A stretch of DNA of 64,000 nucleotides from Rhodospirillales bacterium 24-66-33 (GCA_002281855.1 NCHQ01000013.1:62001-126000), one strand, 5' to 3'; positions 44,125 to 53,377 are shown, counted from the first letter of the stretch. Program-made: numbers and translations. The notes: generated by a model from the sequence alone, not told the origin.

Positions 44125-44963
44125 TGCAACGTTTCGAGTTTCTTGGCCGCTTCGCCCGCAATCGCGGCGCCTTTGTCGGCGCCTGCCTGATCCTGCTCGT
44201 CGCGCTCATGGCGGCCTTCGCGTCGGTCTTCTTCCCGACCGACCCGTTGCGCATCGTCGGGCTGCCCGAACTGTGGCCCGGCGAGGACCCCGAGTTTCCG
44301 CTGGGCACCGATTCGCTGGGACGCGACATCCTGTCGATGATCGTCCACGGCGCGCGGGCGACCCTGCTGATCGGCCTCTTCGCCTCGGCGGTCGCCACCA
44401 TCATCGGCGTCGGCGTCGGCGCCATCGCCGGCTTTTTCGGCGGCTGGGTCGACGAGGTCGCGATGCGCGCGGCCGAATTGTTCCAGACCATCCCGAACCT
44501 GATCTTCGTGCTCACCATCGTGGTCATCCTGGGCTCCACCCTGACCAATATCGTGATCGCCATCGGCATCGTGAGCTGGACGCCGATCGCGCGCATGACC
44601 CGGGCGGAGTTCCTGTCGCTGCGTGACCGCGAGTTCGTGCAGGCCTGCCGCTCGATGGGCATGAGCGACTTCCGCATCATCGTCTCGGAAATCCTGCCCA
44701 ACGCCCTGCCGCCGGTGATCGTGCTCTCCTCGCTGGTCGTCGCCGGCGCCATCCTGTTCGAATCGGCCGTGTCCTTCCTCGGCCTCGGCGATCCCAACGT
44801 CGCGAGCTGGGGCCGGCTGGTCGGCGACGGTCGCCAGCTCATCCGCAGCTCCTGGTACATCTGCGCCATCCCGGGCATCGCGATCATGATCACGGTGCTC
44901 TGCCTCAACCTGGTGGGCGACGGGCTGAACGACGCGCTCAATCCGAAGCTGAGGGACCGGTGA
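44124..44963 (+). CDS. Dpp/Opp-type ABC permease, DppC-like subunit
   Basis: The 279-residue permease is the second half of the importer's membrane channel. The N-terminal LLVALMAAFASVFF span, the motif HPLGTDSLGRDILS (here EFPLGTDSLGRD) and the EAA loop FVQACRSMGMSDFRI are typical of the DppC/OppC type. Its ATG shares the A of the DppB stop and its TGA overlaps the next ATG (TGATG), indicating tight translational coupling along the importer genes. Confidence 0.94.
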   Translation: MQRFEFLGRFARNRGAFVGACLILLVALMAAFASVFFPTDPLRIVGLPELWPGEDPEFPLGTDSLGRDILSMIVHGARATLLIGLFASAVATIIGVGVGAIAGFFGGWVDEVAMRAAELFQTIPNLIFVLTIVVILGSTLTNIVIAIGIVSWTPIARMTRAEFLSLRDREFVQACRSMGMSDFRIIVSEILPNALPPVIVLSSLVVAGAILFESAVSFLGLGDPNVASWGRLVGDGRQLIRSSWYICAIPGIAIMITVLCLNLVGDGLNDALNPKLRDR

Positions 44964-45946
44964 TGAGTGGCTCGGCCCTTCCTCTGGAGATCGTCGACCT
45001 CCGCACCACGCTCTTCACCCGCCGCGGCGAGATGAAGGCAGTCGACGGACTGAGCCTCACCGTCGCCGCCGGCGAGACCGTGGCGCTGGTGGGAGAGTCC
45101 GGCTGCGGCAAGTCGCTGTCGGCGCTTTCGATCATGCGCCTCCTGCCCGATCCGCCGGCCCGCATCGTCGGCGGCCAGGTGAAGCTCAACGGACGGGACA
45201 TCGTGCCGCTGCCCGAGGAGGCCATGCTCGGCATCCGGGGCAAGGAGATCGGCATGATCTTCCAGGACCCGCTCAGCTCGCTGAACCCGGTCGCCACGGT
45301 CGAGAAGCAGATCGTCGAAGTGCTGATGACCCATACCGAGCTCGGCCGCGGCCAGGCGCGGGTGCGGGCCCACGAGCTGCTCGAGTTGGTGGGCATGCCC
45401 GACGCGGCCCGCCGCCTCGACGCCTACCCGCACCAGCTGTCCGGCGGCATGTGCCAGAGGGTGATCATCGCCATGGCGATCGCCTGCAGCCCGTCGGTGC
45501 TGATCGCCGACGAGCCGACCACGGCGCTCGACGTGACGGTGCAGGCGCAGGTGCTGGCGCTCCTGAAGAAGCTGCAGGCCGATGCCGGCATGGCGATGAT
45601 CTTCATCACCCACGATCTCGGCGTCGTCGCCGAGACCGCCGACCGGGTCGTGGTCATGTATGCCGGCCGCAAGGTCGAGGAAGCCTCGGTCGACGACCTG
45701 TTCGAGAACCCTCTGCATCCCTACACGGTGGGCCTGATCGGTGCGACGCCGACGCCGGGCGCCGAGCGCGCCGAGCGGCTGGCCGACATTCCCGGCATGG
45801 TGCCGCCGCTCAACGCCCTGCCGCAGGGCTGCGCCTTCGCGCCCCGCTGCCCGCGGGTGATGGACCGCTGCCTCACCCAGAAGCCTGCCCTCACGGCGCC
45901 CGCCCCAGGCCGCCTCGTCGCCTGCTTCGCGGCCGAGAGGACCTGA
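44963..45946 (+). CDS. Dpp/Opp-type ABC transporter ATPase, DppD-like
   Basis: The 327-residue ATPase has Walker A GESGCGKS near residue 43, the signature LSGGMCQR, and Walker [11 protein letters not shown]-terminal oligopeptide-transporter domain carries four cysteines ([14 protein letters not shown] and ACFA), which hold the [4Fe-4S] cluster in DppD-type subunits. The ATG at 44963 is used; a GTG three bases earlier is an alternative. DppF begins two bases after the stop. Confidence 0.94.
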   Translation: MSGSALPLEIVDLRTTLFTRRGEMKAVDGLSLTVAAGETVALVGESGCGKSLSALSIMRLLPDPPARIVGGQVKLNGRDIVPLPEEAMLGIRGKEIGMIFQDPLSSLNPVATVEKQIVEVLMTHTELGRGQARVRAHELLELVGMPDAARRLDAYPHQLSGGMCQRVIIAMAIACSPSVLIADEPTTALDVTVQAQVLALLKKLQADAGMAMIFITHDLGVVAETADRVVVMYAGRKVEEASVDDLFENPLHPYTVGLIGATPTPGAERAERLADIPGMVPPLNALPQGCAFAPRCPRVMDRCLTQKPALTAPAPGRLVACFAAERT

Positions 45947-45948
45947 CC

Positions 45949-46890
45949 ATGTCGTTGCTTTCCCTGCGCGACGTGCGCGTCCAGTTCAACACCGCGGGCG
46001 GCGTCGTGCGTGCCGTGAACGGCGTCAGCCTCGACCTTGCGGTCGGCGAGACCCTAGGACTGGTCGGCGAATCCGGCTGCGGCAAGTCCACTCTGGGCAA
46101 GGCGATCATGAAGCTGGTGCCCGTCGCCGGCGGCGAGATCCTGGTCGAGGGCGTCGACATCGCGCCGCTCAATCGCGAACAGCTCACCAACATGCGCCGC
46201 AAGGTGCAGATGATCTTCCAGGACCCCTACGGCTCGCTCAACCCGCGCTCGACGGTGGGTCGTTCCGTGGCCCAGCCGCTGGTGCTGGCCGGCTGGAAGG
46301 CCGACGCCACGGCCGAGCGGGTCGAGACGTTGCTGCGCTGGGTCGGCCTGCCGAGCGACGCCAAGCAGCGCTACCCGCATGAATTCTCCGGCGGTCAGCG
46401 CCAGCGCATCGGCATCGCCCGCGCCCTGGCGCTCAGCCCCAAGCTGATCATCTGCGACGAGCCGGTCTCGGCGCTCGACGTGTCAGTACGCGCGCAGGTC
46501 ATCAACCTGCTCGAAGACCTGAAGAGCCAGTTCGGCGTATCCTACCTGTTCATCAGCCACGACCTGAGCGTGGTCGAGCACATCGCCGATCGGGTGGCGG
46601 TGATGTATCTCGGCATGCTGTTCGAGGTCGGTGGCCGCGACCAGATCTGGCGCGAGCCGCGGCATCCCTATACGCGGGCGCTGCTGGCGGCGGCGCCGAT
46701 CGCCAACCCCAAGCTCGCGCGCGCGCGCCAGCGCACGGTGCTGCAAGGGGAGTTGCCGAGCCCGCTGAACCCGCCGCCCGGCTGTCCCTTCAATTCGCGC
46801 TGCCCGATGGCCCAGGACCGCTGCCGGGTCGAGAAGCCGGCGCTCCGTGCCGTGGGGAACGGCGTGCAGGCGGCGTGCCATTTCGTCTGA
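45949..46890 (+). CDS. Dpp/Opp-type ABC transporter ATPase, DppF-like
   Basis: The 313-residue ATPase completes the importer: a binding protein, two permeases and two ATPases. Walker A GESGCGKS is at about 40-47, the signature FSGGQRQR follows, and Walker B is LIICDEP. The C-terminal oligopeptide domain ends with GCPFNSRCPMAQDRC, again with cysteines that fit an iron-sulfur cluster. It ends 19 bases before the first of two secreted small proteins, which may be co-transcribed. Confidence 0.94.
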   Translation: MSLLSLRDVRVQFNTAGGVVRAVNGVSLDLAVGETLGLVGESGCGKSTLGKAIMKLVPVAGGEILVEGVDIAPLNREQLTNMRRKVQMIFQDPYGSLNPRSTVGRSVAQPLVLAGWKADATAERVETLLRWVGLPSDAKQRYPHEFSGGQRQRIGIARALALSPKLIICDEPVSALDVSVRAQVINLLEDLKSQFGVSYLFISHDLSVVEHIADRVAVMYLGMLFEVGGRDQIWREPRHPYTRALLAAAPIANPKLARARQRTVLQGELPSPLNPPPGCPFNSRCPMAQDRCRVEKPALRAVGNGVQAACHFV

Positions 46891-46909
46891 TTGGGCTATG
46901 ATCGCGGGC

Positions 46910-47467
46910 ATGAGACTGCCCGCCTTCTTCGCCGCCCTGCTTGCCGCCGGAACCGTTTCCGGCGCCGCCTCCGCCCAGAGCATGGAGTTCGCCTGCCCCG
47001 ACCCGGGCACGGCCTTCACCTACGACAGCGGCGTCAAGGTCGTGGCGCGTGGCCGCGATGGCATGGACTGCAGCATGGATCGCGTCGGCGGCAAGCCCTT
47101 CAAGCTGCGGGCGCTGCTGTTCGACAATCCCTCGGCCGATGGCGCGGACCTCACCGCCTATCTCGCCGCCTTGCGTCCCGAGCGCCTGTGGCCGCTCGAG
47201 GTCGGCAAGAAGATCGAGGCGAGTTACAGGGCCGGCGGCGGCACCTGGACCTATACACTCGCCGTGGCACGCTACGAGCGGCGCACCGGACCCGGCGACA
47301 AGATGATCGACGCGTTCCTGGTCGAGATGAACGAGACCGGCGACAAGGGCCAGCGCACCATCTCGCGCTGGTGGATCTCGCCCGCCGACAAGTTCGCCAT
47401 CCGCTACGACTTCAGCGACGGCGCCGGCAAGGCCAACCGCGCCGTGGTGACCGAGGTCTCGCGCTAG
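46910..47467 (+). CDS. Secreted hypothetical protein, tandem paralogue 1
   Basis: The 185-residue exported protein has a signal peptide ending near SAQ (residue 23). The mature protein begins with MEFACPDPGTAFTYDSGVKV. A second Cys follows in GMDCSM, and RLWPLEVGKKIEASY and RWWISPADKFAIRYDF come later. It shares this layout with the next gene, so the two are tandem paralogues of an unrecognised family. The ATG at 46910 is selected; an ATG at 46898 is possible. It lies 19 bases downstream of the importer ATPase gene. Confidence 0.75.
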   Translation: MRLPAFFAALLAAGTVSGAASAQSMEFACPDPGTAFTYDSGVKVVARGRDGMDCSMDRVGGKPFKLRALLFDNPSADGADLTAYLAALRPERLWPLEVGKKIEASYRAGGGTWTYTLAVARYERRTGPGDKMIDAFLVEMNETGDKGQRTISRWWISPADKFAIRYDFSDGAGKANRAVVTEVSR

Positions 47468-47528
47468 CCGAGTTTGACTCGGAGCCTCCGGCGCGCTTAG
47501 TCGCGTGACCTCTGGAGGATCTCAGACC

Positions 47529-48107
47529 ATGAAGTCGATTGCCCTCGCCGCCCTGCTGGCCACTGTCGCCGCAGGCGGCGTCTGCGCGCAGACCGCCTCC
47601 TTCCAGTGTCCGCCCAGCGGCACCCAATTCAGCTACAAGGGCGACGGATTGGTGAAGGTGAACACGGCCTCGGGGCAAGACGGCACTGTCTGCCTGTACG
47701 ACAGCCTCTCGAACGACAAGGCCGAGACGCTGCGCGTGCATGGCGGCCTCGTCGGCGCCGTCGACACACAGGGCGAGTCCTTCGCCAAAGGCCTCGACCT
47801 GAAGGCGCTGTGGCCGCTCAAGGTCGGCAACAAGATCACGAACACCGTCACCGTCGTCGGCCGCGACGGCAAGAGCTACACCTCCACCGTCACGATGACC
47901 GTCGCCGCCTACGAGAAGGTCACGGTGCCGGCCGGCAGCTTCGACGCTTTCCGTATCGAGGAAAGCAAGGCCGATTCGAACGGCCGTAACATCCATTGGT
48001 GGGCGCCGGCCGTCTCGGCTTCGGTCAAGGAAAGCTTTCCCGACTGGCGCACCCCCGGCAAGACGATCGTCCTCGATCTTGTGTCGGTGAAACCTGCCAT
48101 CAAATAG
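47529..48107 (+). CDS. Secreted hypothetical protein, tandem paralogue 2
   Basis: The 192-residue exported protein has a signal peptide ending at about residue 21 (GVCAQ|T). Like its neighbour, it has a start with SFQCPPSGTQFSYKGDG, a second Cys (GTVCLY), the motif LWPLKVGNKI, a beta-rich middle (TSTVTMTVAAYEKV) and an NIHWWAPAVSASVKESF end. The family is unknown; conserved Cys and Trp positions suggest a small extracytoplasmic beta-protein. A GGAGG box precedes the ATG. It is 61 bases after paralogue 1. Confidence 0.78.
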   Translation: MKSIALAALLATVAAGGVCAQTASFQCPPSGTQFSYKGDGLVKVNTASGQDGTVCLYDSLSNDKAETLRVHGGLVGAVDTQGESFAKGLDLKALWPLKVGNKITNTVTVVGRDGKSYTSTVTMTVAAYEKVTVPAGSFDAFRIEESKADSNGRNIHWWAPAVSASVKESFPDWRTPGKTIVLDLVSVKPAIK

Positions 48108-48127
48108 TGCAACCTGAAGCTTCTGAC

Positions 48128-49060
48128 CTACGCCACCGAGCCGGGATCGGTGTTGGCGCCGCAGATCAGGGTAGCGACGCGTTCGCCCGGCGCGGGACGA
48201 TAGGCGCCGGCGCGCAACGCAGCGAGGCCGGTGGCCCCCGCCGGTTCGGCGACGATGCGCAGCTCGTCCCACAGCGCGCGCTGGGTCTCGCGCACGACCT
48301 CGTCGGTGACCAGCACGGAGCAGCGGACCAGTCTGCGCGCGACCTCGAAGTTGGGCGTGCCGATGCGGCTGGCGCCCAGCGCGTCGGCGGCGATGCCGGA
48401 GATCGCGACGTCGACCGGCTTCCCGGCCTTCAGCGCCTCGTGCAGGGTCGGCGTGCCCTCGGTCTCGACGGCCACGATCTTCTTCGACGCCCCGATGGCG
48501 GCCGCGCAGCCGGCGATCAGGCCGCCGCCGCCGACCGCGATCAGCAGCGTGTCGAACTCCGCCTGTTCGGCGAATTCCAGCGCGACGCTGCCGGCGCCGG
48601 CGAATACGACCTCGTCTTCGTAGGCTGGCACCATGAGTGCGCCGGTTTCGGCGGCGCGCGCCTCGGAGGCGGCGCGGGCTTCGGCATAGACGGCGCCGAT
48701 CTGGTGCACGATCGCGCCGTAGCTGCGCAGCCGCGCCACCTTGGCAGGCGACGCAATGGTGGGCACGAAGATCTCGGCCTTGTGGCCCAGCGCGCGCGCC
48801 GCATAGGCCGCCGCGGCGCCGTGATTGCCGCCCGAGGCGGCGATGATGCCGGCCGCCGGCACCTTGGAGGCCAGCAGCTTGTGGAAGGCGCCGCGCCCCT
48901 TGAACGTCCCGCTGACCTGCAGCGATTCGAGCTTGAGGGCCAGAGGCTCCGTCACGCCGAGCGAGCCGGCAACGAGTTCGATCACCGGCGTGCGTCGCAC
49001 GTGCGGACGGATCAGGCCCCAGGCGGCCTCGACTTCGGTTCGGGAGATCATGGGCTTCAT
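48128..49060 (-). CDS. Threonine/serine dehydratase-like PLP enzyme
   Basis: The 310-residue fold-type II PLP enzyme has the cofactor lysine in SGTFKGRG (about K54), the substrate loop ASGGNHG and the phosphate-binding GGGGL. It lacks an ACT-type regulatory domain, so it resembles catabolic serine/threonine dehydratases or racemases. The substrate cannot be fixed. It lies just downstream of the HD oxygenase gene on the same strand, 38 bases away, so the two may be co-expressed. Confidence 0.87.
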   Translation of the reverse strand: MKPMISRTEVEAAWGLIRPHVRRTPVIELVAGSLGVTEPLALKLESLQVSGTFKGRGAFHKLLASKVPAAGIIAASGGNHGAAAAYAARALGHKAEIFVPTIASPAKVARLRSYGAIVHQIGAVYAEARAASEARAAETGALMVPAYEDEVVFAGAGSVALEFAEQAEFDTLLIAVGGGGLIAGCAAAIGASKKIVAVETEGTPTLHEALKAGKPVDVAISGIAADALGASRIGTPNFEVARRLVRCSVLVTDEVVRETQRALWDELRIVAEPAGATGLAALRAGAYRPAPGERVATLICGANTDPGSVA

Positions 49061-49098
49061 CTTCGTTTTCCCTCCCCCGTCATCGGGGGAGGAGGAGA

Positions 49099-49647
49099 TT
49101 AGAGCCGGCAGGCCGGGACGTGGCGCAGGTAATAGTCGAAGTCGGGCGTGCTGGCGCGCGGGTCCTTGGCTTCCTCGTCGTAGCGGCGCAGCCGCACGGC
49201 TTCGGCGTGATACGGGTTGGCGCGGAAGGCTTCGACCTCATCGGGCGACATCAGGCCGCCCTGGAGTTCGAGACTGCGCACCGAGTCGGCCGCCAGCTTG
49301 CCGAAATAGTCGGGCTCGACCGTGCACAGATAGCGCTTGGCCGTGACGTGCAGGCGGACCGGTTCGCTGACCGCGGGACCGAAGCGGTCGGCCAGCCATT
49401 GCGCGCCCAGTTCCTCATGAACGTCGTCGACGCCCTGCGAGGCCGGGTCTTCGCCGAGGCCATGGATCATGTGCCCGACATCGTGCAGCAGCGAGGCCAG
49501 CACGGTCGCCGGCGGCGCGCCATCGGCCTCGGCCAGCGCCGCCGACTGCAGCGCATGCTGAAGCTGGTTGATGTCGGACAGGCCGTACCGGCGGGTGGCG
49601 CGGCCGGCGAAGATTTCCAGGAGTTCCTGGCGCAGCGGGTCGTTCAT
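49099..49647 (-). CDS. PhnZ-like HD-domain diiron oxygenase (phosphonate-type)
   Basis: The 182-residue HD-fold protein carries the ligand set known for the mixed-valent diiron oxygenase PhnZ: H31, H55-D56, H77, H100 and D157. K104 (HVTAKRYLC) would contact the phosphonate. The family motif YG-x(5)-QL-x-H is intact, with Y21 present. However, the position equivalent to the amine-sensing Glu of PhnZ is Ser24, so the substrate may differ from 2-amino-1-hydroxyethylphosphonate. It converges on no phn gene; the C-P lyase cluster is about 45 kb away. The start overlaps the hydrolase end by four bases. Confidence 0.83.
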   Translation of the reverse strand: MNDPLRQELLEIFAGRATRRYGLSDINQLQHALQSAALAEADGAPPATVLASLLHDVGHMIHGLGEDPASQGVDDVHEELGAQWLADRFGPAVSEPVRLHVTAKRYLCTVEPDYFGKLAADSVRSLELQGGLMSPDEVEAFRANPYHAEAVRLRRYDEEAKDPRASTPDFDYYLRHVPACRL

Positions 49648-50705
49648 GCGTTCTTTTTACCATGAACCGGGGCGTATCCGGGAATCAGGGAAAGCGCCTG
49701 CTTCAAAGGGTCCGGCTGCCACGCGCGTGTAACGAAATCGCCATGCATCTCGAGCCCGCCGGTCGGCCCCACGAAGCAGGCGGTGCCCGGGCTCAGGGTT
49801 TTCGGGACAGTGCGTGTGAAGGGCACGCGGCGCTTGGTCAGCAGCGCCTGCAGAGTGGCGTTCTCGTCTTTGGTCGAATCGGTGAATGCGCTCAACAGGA
49901 ACGCCTGCCGGCGGCGGGCCGCGAACCAGGCGGCGAACTTCGGCTCCTCGCCATAGAGCGCATCCAGCAGGATCACGCCGTTCACGCGATGGTTGGCGCC
50001 GCCGCGCTCGAGCGCATAGGCAGCCGACAGGTAACCGCCGCTATAGGCGGCGATGGTCACGGGCGCGAGGTTGAAACCGCGGCCGGCGCTGCGCTTACCA
50101 TAGAGACGCATCAGCCGCTCCGCCGCCTCGTCGAGATACCGAGCGAAATGTCCGCCGCGCCAGAAATTGCCGGCGCTGGAATCGAGGGCGTCGTAGGCGA
50201 GCTGCGGCGCGACCAGCGCGATGTTCTTGCCCGACTCGTCGACCTGCCGCGGCACGGCCTGGCGCAGCACGACGTCGCGCTCCAGGGTGGCGCTCTGGCC
50301 ATGGAGGAACAGCAGGATCATCACCGGCCGCGACGGATCGAAACCCTGCGGCAGATAGAGGAGCGACCGGCGATCGCTGTAGGTCGTCTCCTCCCAATAG
50401 ACGTCGCCGCGGCCCGTCGTGTGGCCGCGCCGCTTGCCGTCGCGCGCGTCGAGGAAGGGCTTCGTCGTACCCGGGATGACGCTGCGATAGGGAAAGGGAG
50501 AGGCGTTGAACGCGACGAGCTGGGTCTTCGCCTCCTTCAGCCCCGGCGGCGCCGCGGGCGGGGCAGGCTTCGCGGCATGCAGTGGCGCGGGCTTCGCGGC
50601 AGGCCTGGGCGCCTGCCGCTTGCTGGGCTTCTTGGGTTTCTTGGGCTGGGCGTGCGCGGCGGTCGGCATCAGAAGAGCCCCCAGCAGCAGCGCCCGACGC
50701 TTCAC
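49644..50705 (-). CDS. Exported alpha/beta-hydrolase-like protein
   Basis: The 353-residue protein has a signal peptide (RRALLLGALLMPTAAHAQ) followed by a Lys/Pro/Ala-rich linker. The hydrolase domain has MILLFLHGQSAT as its oxyanion region and AYSGGYLSAAYAL as the nucleophile elbow, where Ser sits in a Y-S-G-G context. The target is unknown. The start is GTG 50705, overlapping the stop of the 891-residue membrane protein as GTGA. The two are almost certainly co-translated. It overlaps the HD oxygenase start by four bases. Confidence 0.78.
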   Translation of the reverse strand: MKRRALLLGALLMPTAAHAQPKKPKKPSKRQAPRPAAKPAPLHAAKPAPPAAPPGLKEAKTQLVAFNASPFPYRSVIPGTTKPFLDARDGKRRGHTTGRGDVYWEETTYSDRRSLLYLPQGFDPSRPVMILLFLHGQSATLERDVVLRQAVPRQVDESGKNIALVAPQLAYDALDSSAGNFWRGGHFARYLDEAAERLMRLYGKRSAGRGFNLAPVTIAAYSGGYLSAAYALERGGANHRVNGVILLDALYGEEPKFAAWFAARRRQAFLLSAFTDSTKDENATLQALLTKRRVPFTRTVPKTLSPGTACFVGPTGGLEMHGDFVTRAWQPDPLKQALSLIPGYAPVHGKKNA

Positions 50706-53377
50706 GCGACGGCGGTCCGCCCTGCCCCCGTGGTCACGGACGGCAGAGGCCTGATGACGGAGAAGAACGCGGGCAGCGCGACCAGGTAGGCGAAGGCCCC
50801 GACCAGGACGACGGCCGGGAGACCGAAGCTGGTCGCCACGATCGGCACCAGCGCGGCGCCGATCACCGAGAAGCAGCCGTTGATGCCCCAGGCCCACAGG
50901 AACATGTGATCCTTGCCGAGACGGCCGAGCATCGTCATCGCCGTCGGCATGGGAAAGCCCATGAGGAAGGCCGGCGGGAGGACGATCAGCAGGCAGAGCA
51001 GGATGCGCAGCGCGTAGGGCAGCGTGCCGATCCAGTCGAGCGCGTAGTCGATGGTGAAGGCATAGGTCGCCAGGATCGCGAAGATCGCGAGGAACACCTT
51101 CGGCATGAACGAGCGCGCCCGGTCGAGATAGCGCTCGGAGAAGAAGCTGCCGATGCCGGAGAAGACCAGCATGCCCGTGATCAGCACCGAGGCCGAGACC
51201 GTGGCGTTGGAGAGCGCCAGGATGAAGTGGGAGATCATGCCCACCTCGACGATGATGTAGCCCAGGCCGAGACACAGGAAGTACAGCATCGTGCCGGCCT
51301 TGCCGGGGTAGCGGCTGAAGATGGTACGCCAGCCGAACACGACCGGGAACAACACGAGGGTCAACGCGAAGACCGTGGCGATGCCCAGCGTCGCCCACAG
51401 CAGCAGGTAACCCCATTCATCCTGCACCAGCTCGAGCCGGTCGGTGAACTTGAGCAGGTCGGGCACCTTGATGTAGGCGGCGAAGTACGGCTGGTGGTTG
51501 GTCAGGATGCGGGTGTCGAAGACATACTGGTCGGCGACCTGCTGCCAGCCACCCTCGAGCAGATAATGCCAGGCGAGGCGGCCGAGCACCGTTGCCGGCA
51601 CGACCGGCGCGGGCGGCGGGCCGTCGGCTACGGCTACGGTCGCGCCGGGCGCACCCTCTGTAATCACACCGGGCGGCGGCTTGTCGTTGGGCTCTGTCTC
51701 GGCGGGCGCAGTCGGATCGACGGCGTGGCCGGTGAAGAAGAACTGGTCGCGATAGTCCTGCAGGATCTGCTTCAGGTCGGCGGTGTCGACCTTGAAGCCG
51801 GGATAGTAGATCTCGTCGAACGACATCGCCTTGGTGTGGGCGTTGAGCAGCTCGATCTCGGCCGGCGTGAAGCCATCGCGCTTGTAGAGCACGGTGGCGG
51901 TCGAGAGGTAGGACGAGACGACGTAGAACTTCTGGGCGATGTCCTTGCCGCCATCGATGTCGCGGGCCGCGGCAGCCATCGTGGCGTAGAGCTTCAGCAC
52001 CGACTTGGGCGGCTCTTCCTTGTTCCACAAGGTCACCGACAGGACGCCACCGGGCGTCAGCGCGCGCATGTAGGCGCTCATCGCCTCGCGGCTGTAGGAG
52101 TACTTCTCCACGATCGAGAAGCCGCCGGGGCTCGACAGGCCGGCCGAATCGGCCAGCGACAGGTCGATCACGTCGTAGCGGTTCTTGGTATGGGCGACAT
52201 ACAGGCGGCCGTCATAGTCGACGACGTTGACCTTCGGGTTGTTCAGGACGTCGCCGGTGAAGTCGCGCAGGAACTTGTCCTCGCGAAAGGCGGAGAGCAG
52301 GGCGGGGTTGCCCTCGGCCACCGTGACCTGGCTGGAGCCGGACTTCAGCGCCACCGCCGTCGAGATGCCGCCGCCGAACTGGACCACGAAGGTCTTCGGG
52401 TCCTTCTTCAGCAGGTACGGGTAGTACATCGGCAGGTACTTGAAGTACGCGGTCTGTTCGGCCGGCAGGTCCTTGATGATCCCGGCGGGCCCTTCGGAAT
52501 CGATGTAGAGGCCGAGATAGGCGTTCGACGGCATCTTCTCCAGATTGAAGGCCGCGTTGTCGGACTGGCCCGGCGCGAAATGCAGGTACGAGCTGGAATA
52601 GACCTCGATGTAGCCGAACGGCGAGGCGCGCTCGTAGACGCGCTTGGCATCGGGGAACTTGCGGGCGTAGGAGACGCCCTTGTAGTCGGACACGGCAAGC
52701 TTGGGGATGCCCAGCACCTGCGGCGCAAAATGGTGGACGGCGGCCGTCAGGATGGCGACGACGACGATGGCCGCCACGCCCTTGCGATCGCCCAGCGCCA
52801 CGAACCACAGGATGCCGCCGGCCAGCCACAGGAGCAGCGGCGCCATGATCAGGTCGTCGGGCCGCCAGGCATACATCGCCAGAAGCACGGTGAGGCCGCA
52901 CAGGCCCGAGCCGACGAGATCGGCGAAATAGACGCGGCTGAAGGTCTTCTTGGCCTTCAGGAAGATCACACCGAGATACAGGGCGCCTGCCAGGAACGGC
53001 AGGAAATAGAGCACGAAGTTGGCGAACAGGCGCCACTTCTGAACCGGATCGGAGATCAGGAAGATCGCGTTGAACGGCACCTGCTGGGCGGCGAGGTTGC
53101 ACACCACCATGAGCGGCCCGAAGGCCAGCAGCGCGCCCTTCACGGAACCGATCCAGTGACGCTCGAACCAGCCCTTGCCGACGCACATCACGGCGCTGGT
53201 GAGGCCGAAGCCGAACATGGCAAGGCTCACCACCAGCGAGCCGAAATGGGCCCAGCTGCCGACGGAGAACACCCGCATGATGCCGATCTGCAGCGCGATG
53301 ATGCTGCCGGCGACCAGGCCGACGGACAGATAGAAGGAGAGTGGCGGGCGGTGATCGAGATCGACCGTGACGGACAA
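50702..53377 (-). CDS. Large membrane protein with spermidine-synthase-like domain
   Basis: The 891-residue protein has about seven N-terminal hydrophobic spans (to about 210), a soluble methyltransferase-like central region and seven more spans at the C-terminus. The central part has a Rossmann motif VVQFGGGIS near 350, an acidic TVAEGNP and VVDYDGRLYVAH followed by YDVIDLSLAD. This matches the polytopic 'fused MFS/spermidine synthase' type, whose function is not settled. It precedes the exported hydrolase and overlaps it by four bases. Classic spermidine synthase activity is doubtful. Confidence 0.82.
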   Translation of the reverse strand: MSVTVDLDHRPPLSFYLSVGLVAGSIIALQIGIMRVFSVGSWAHFGSLVVSLAMFGFGLTSAVMCVGKGWFERHWIGSVKGALLAFGPLMVVCNLAAQQVPFNAIFLISDPVQKWRLFANFVLYFLPFLAGALYLGVIFLKAKKTFSRVYFADLVGSGLCGLTVLLAMYAWRPDDLIMAPLLLWLAGGILWFVALGDRKGVAAIVVVAILTAAVHHFAPQVLGIPKLAVSDYKGVSYARKFPDAKRVYERASPFGYIEVYSSSYLHFAPGQSDNAAFNLEKMPSNAYLGLYIDSEGPAGIIKDLPAEQTAYFKYLPMYYPYLLKKDPKTFVVQFGGGISTAVALKSGSSQVTVAEGNPALLSAFREDKFLRDFTGDVLNNPKVNVVDYDGRLYVAHTKNRYDVIDLSLADSAGLSSPGGFSIVEKYSYSREAMSAYMRALTPGGVLSVTLWNKEEPPKSVLKLYATMAAAARDIDGGKDIAQKFYVVSSYLSTATVLYKRDGFTPAEIELLNAHTKAMSFDEIYYPGFKVDTADLKQILQDYRDQFFFTGHAVDPTAPAETEPNDKPPPGVITEGAPGATVAVADGPPPAPVVPATVLGRLAWHYLLEGGWQQVADQYVFDTRILTNHQPYFAAYIKVPDLLKFTDRLELVQDEWGYLLLWATLGIATVFALTLVLFPVVFGWRTIFSRYPGKAGTMLYFLCLGLGYIIVEVGMISHFILALSNATVSASVLITGMLVFSGIGSFFSERYLDRARSFMPKVFLAIFAILATYAFTIDYALDWIGTLPYALRILLCLLIVLPPAFLMGFPMPTAMTMLGRLGKDHMFLWAWGINGCFSVIGAALVPIVATSFGLPAVVLVGAFAYLVALPAFFSVIRPLPSVTTGAGRTAVA

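Noticed and set aside
48128..49060. Assignment to ilvA or a named racemase
   Set aside because: Fold-type II motifs are clear, but the regulatory domain is absent and substrate residues are not diagnostic, so only the broad call is kept.
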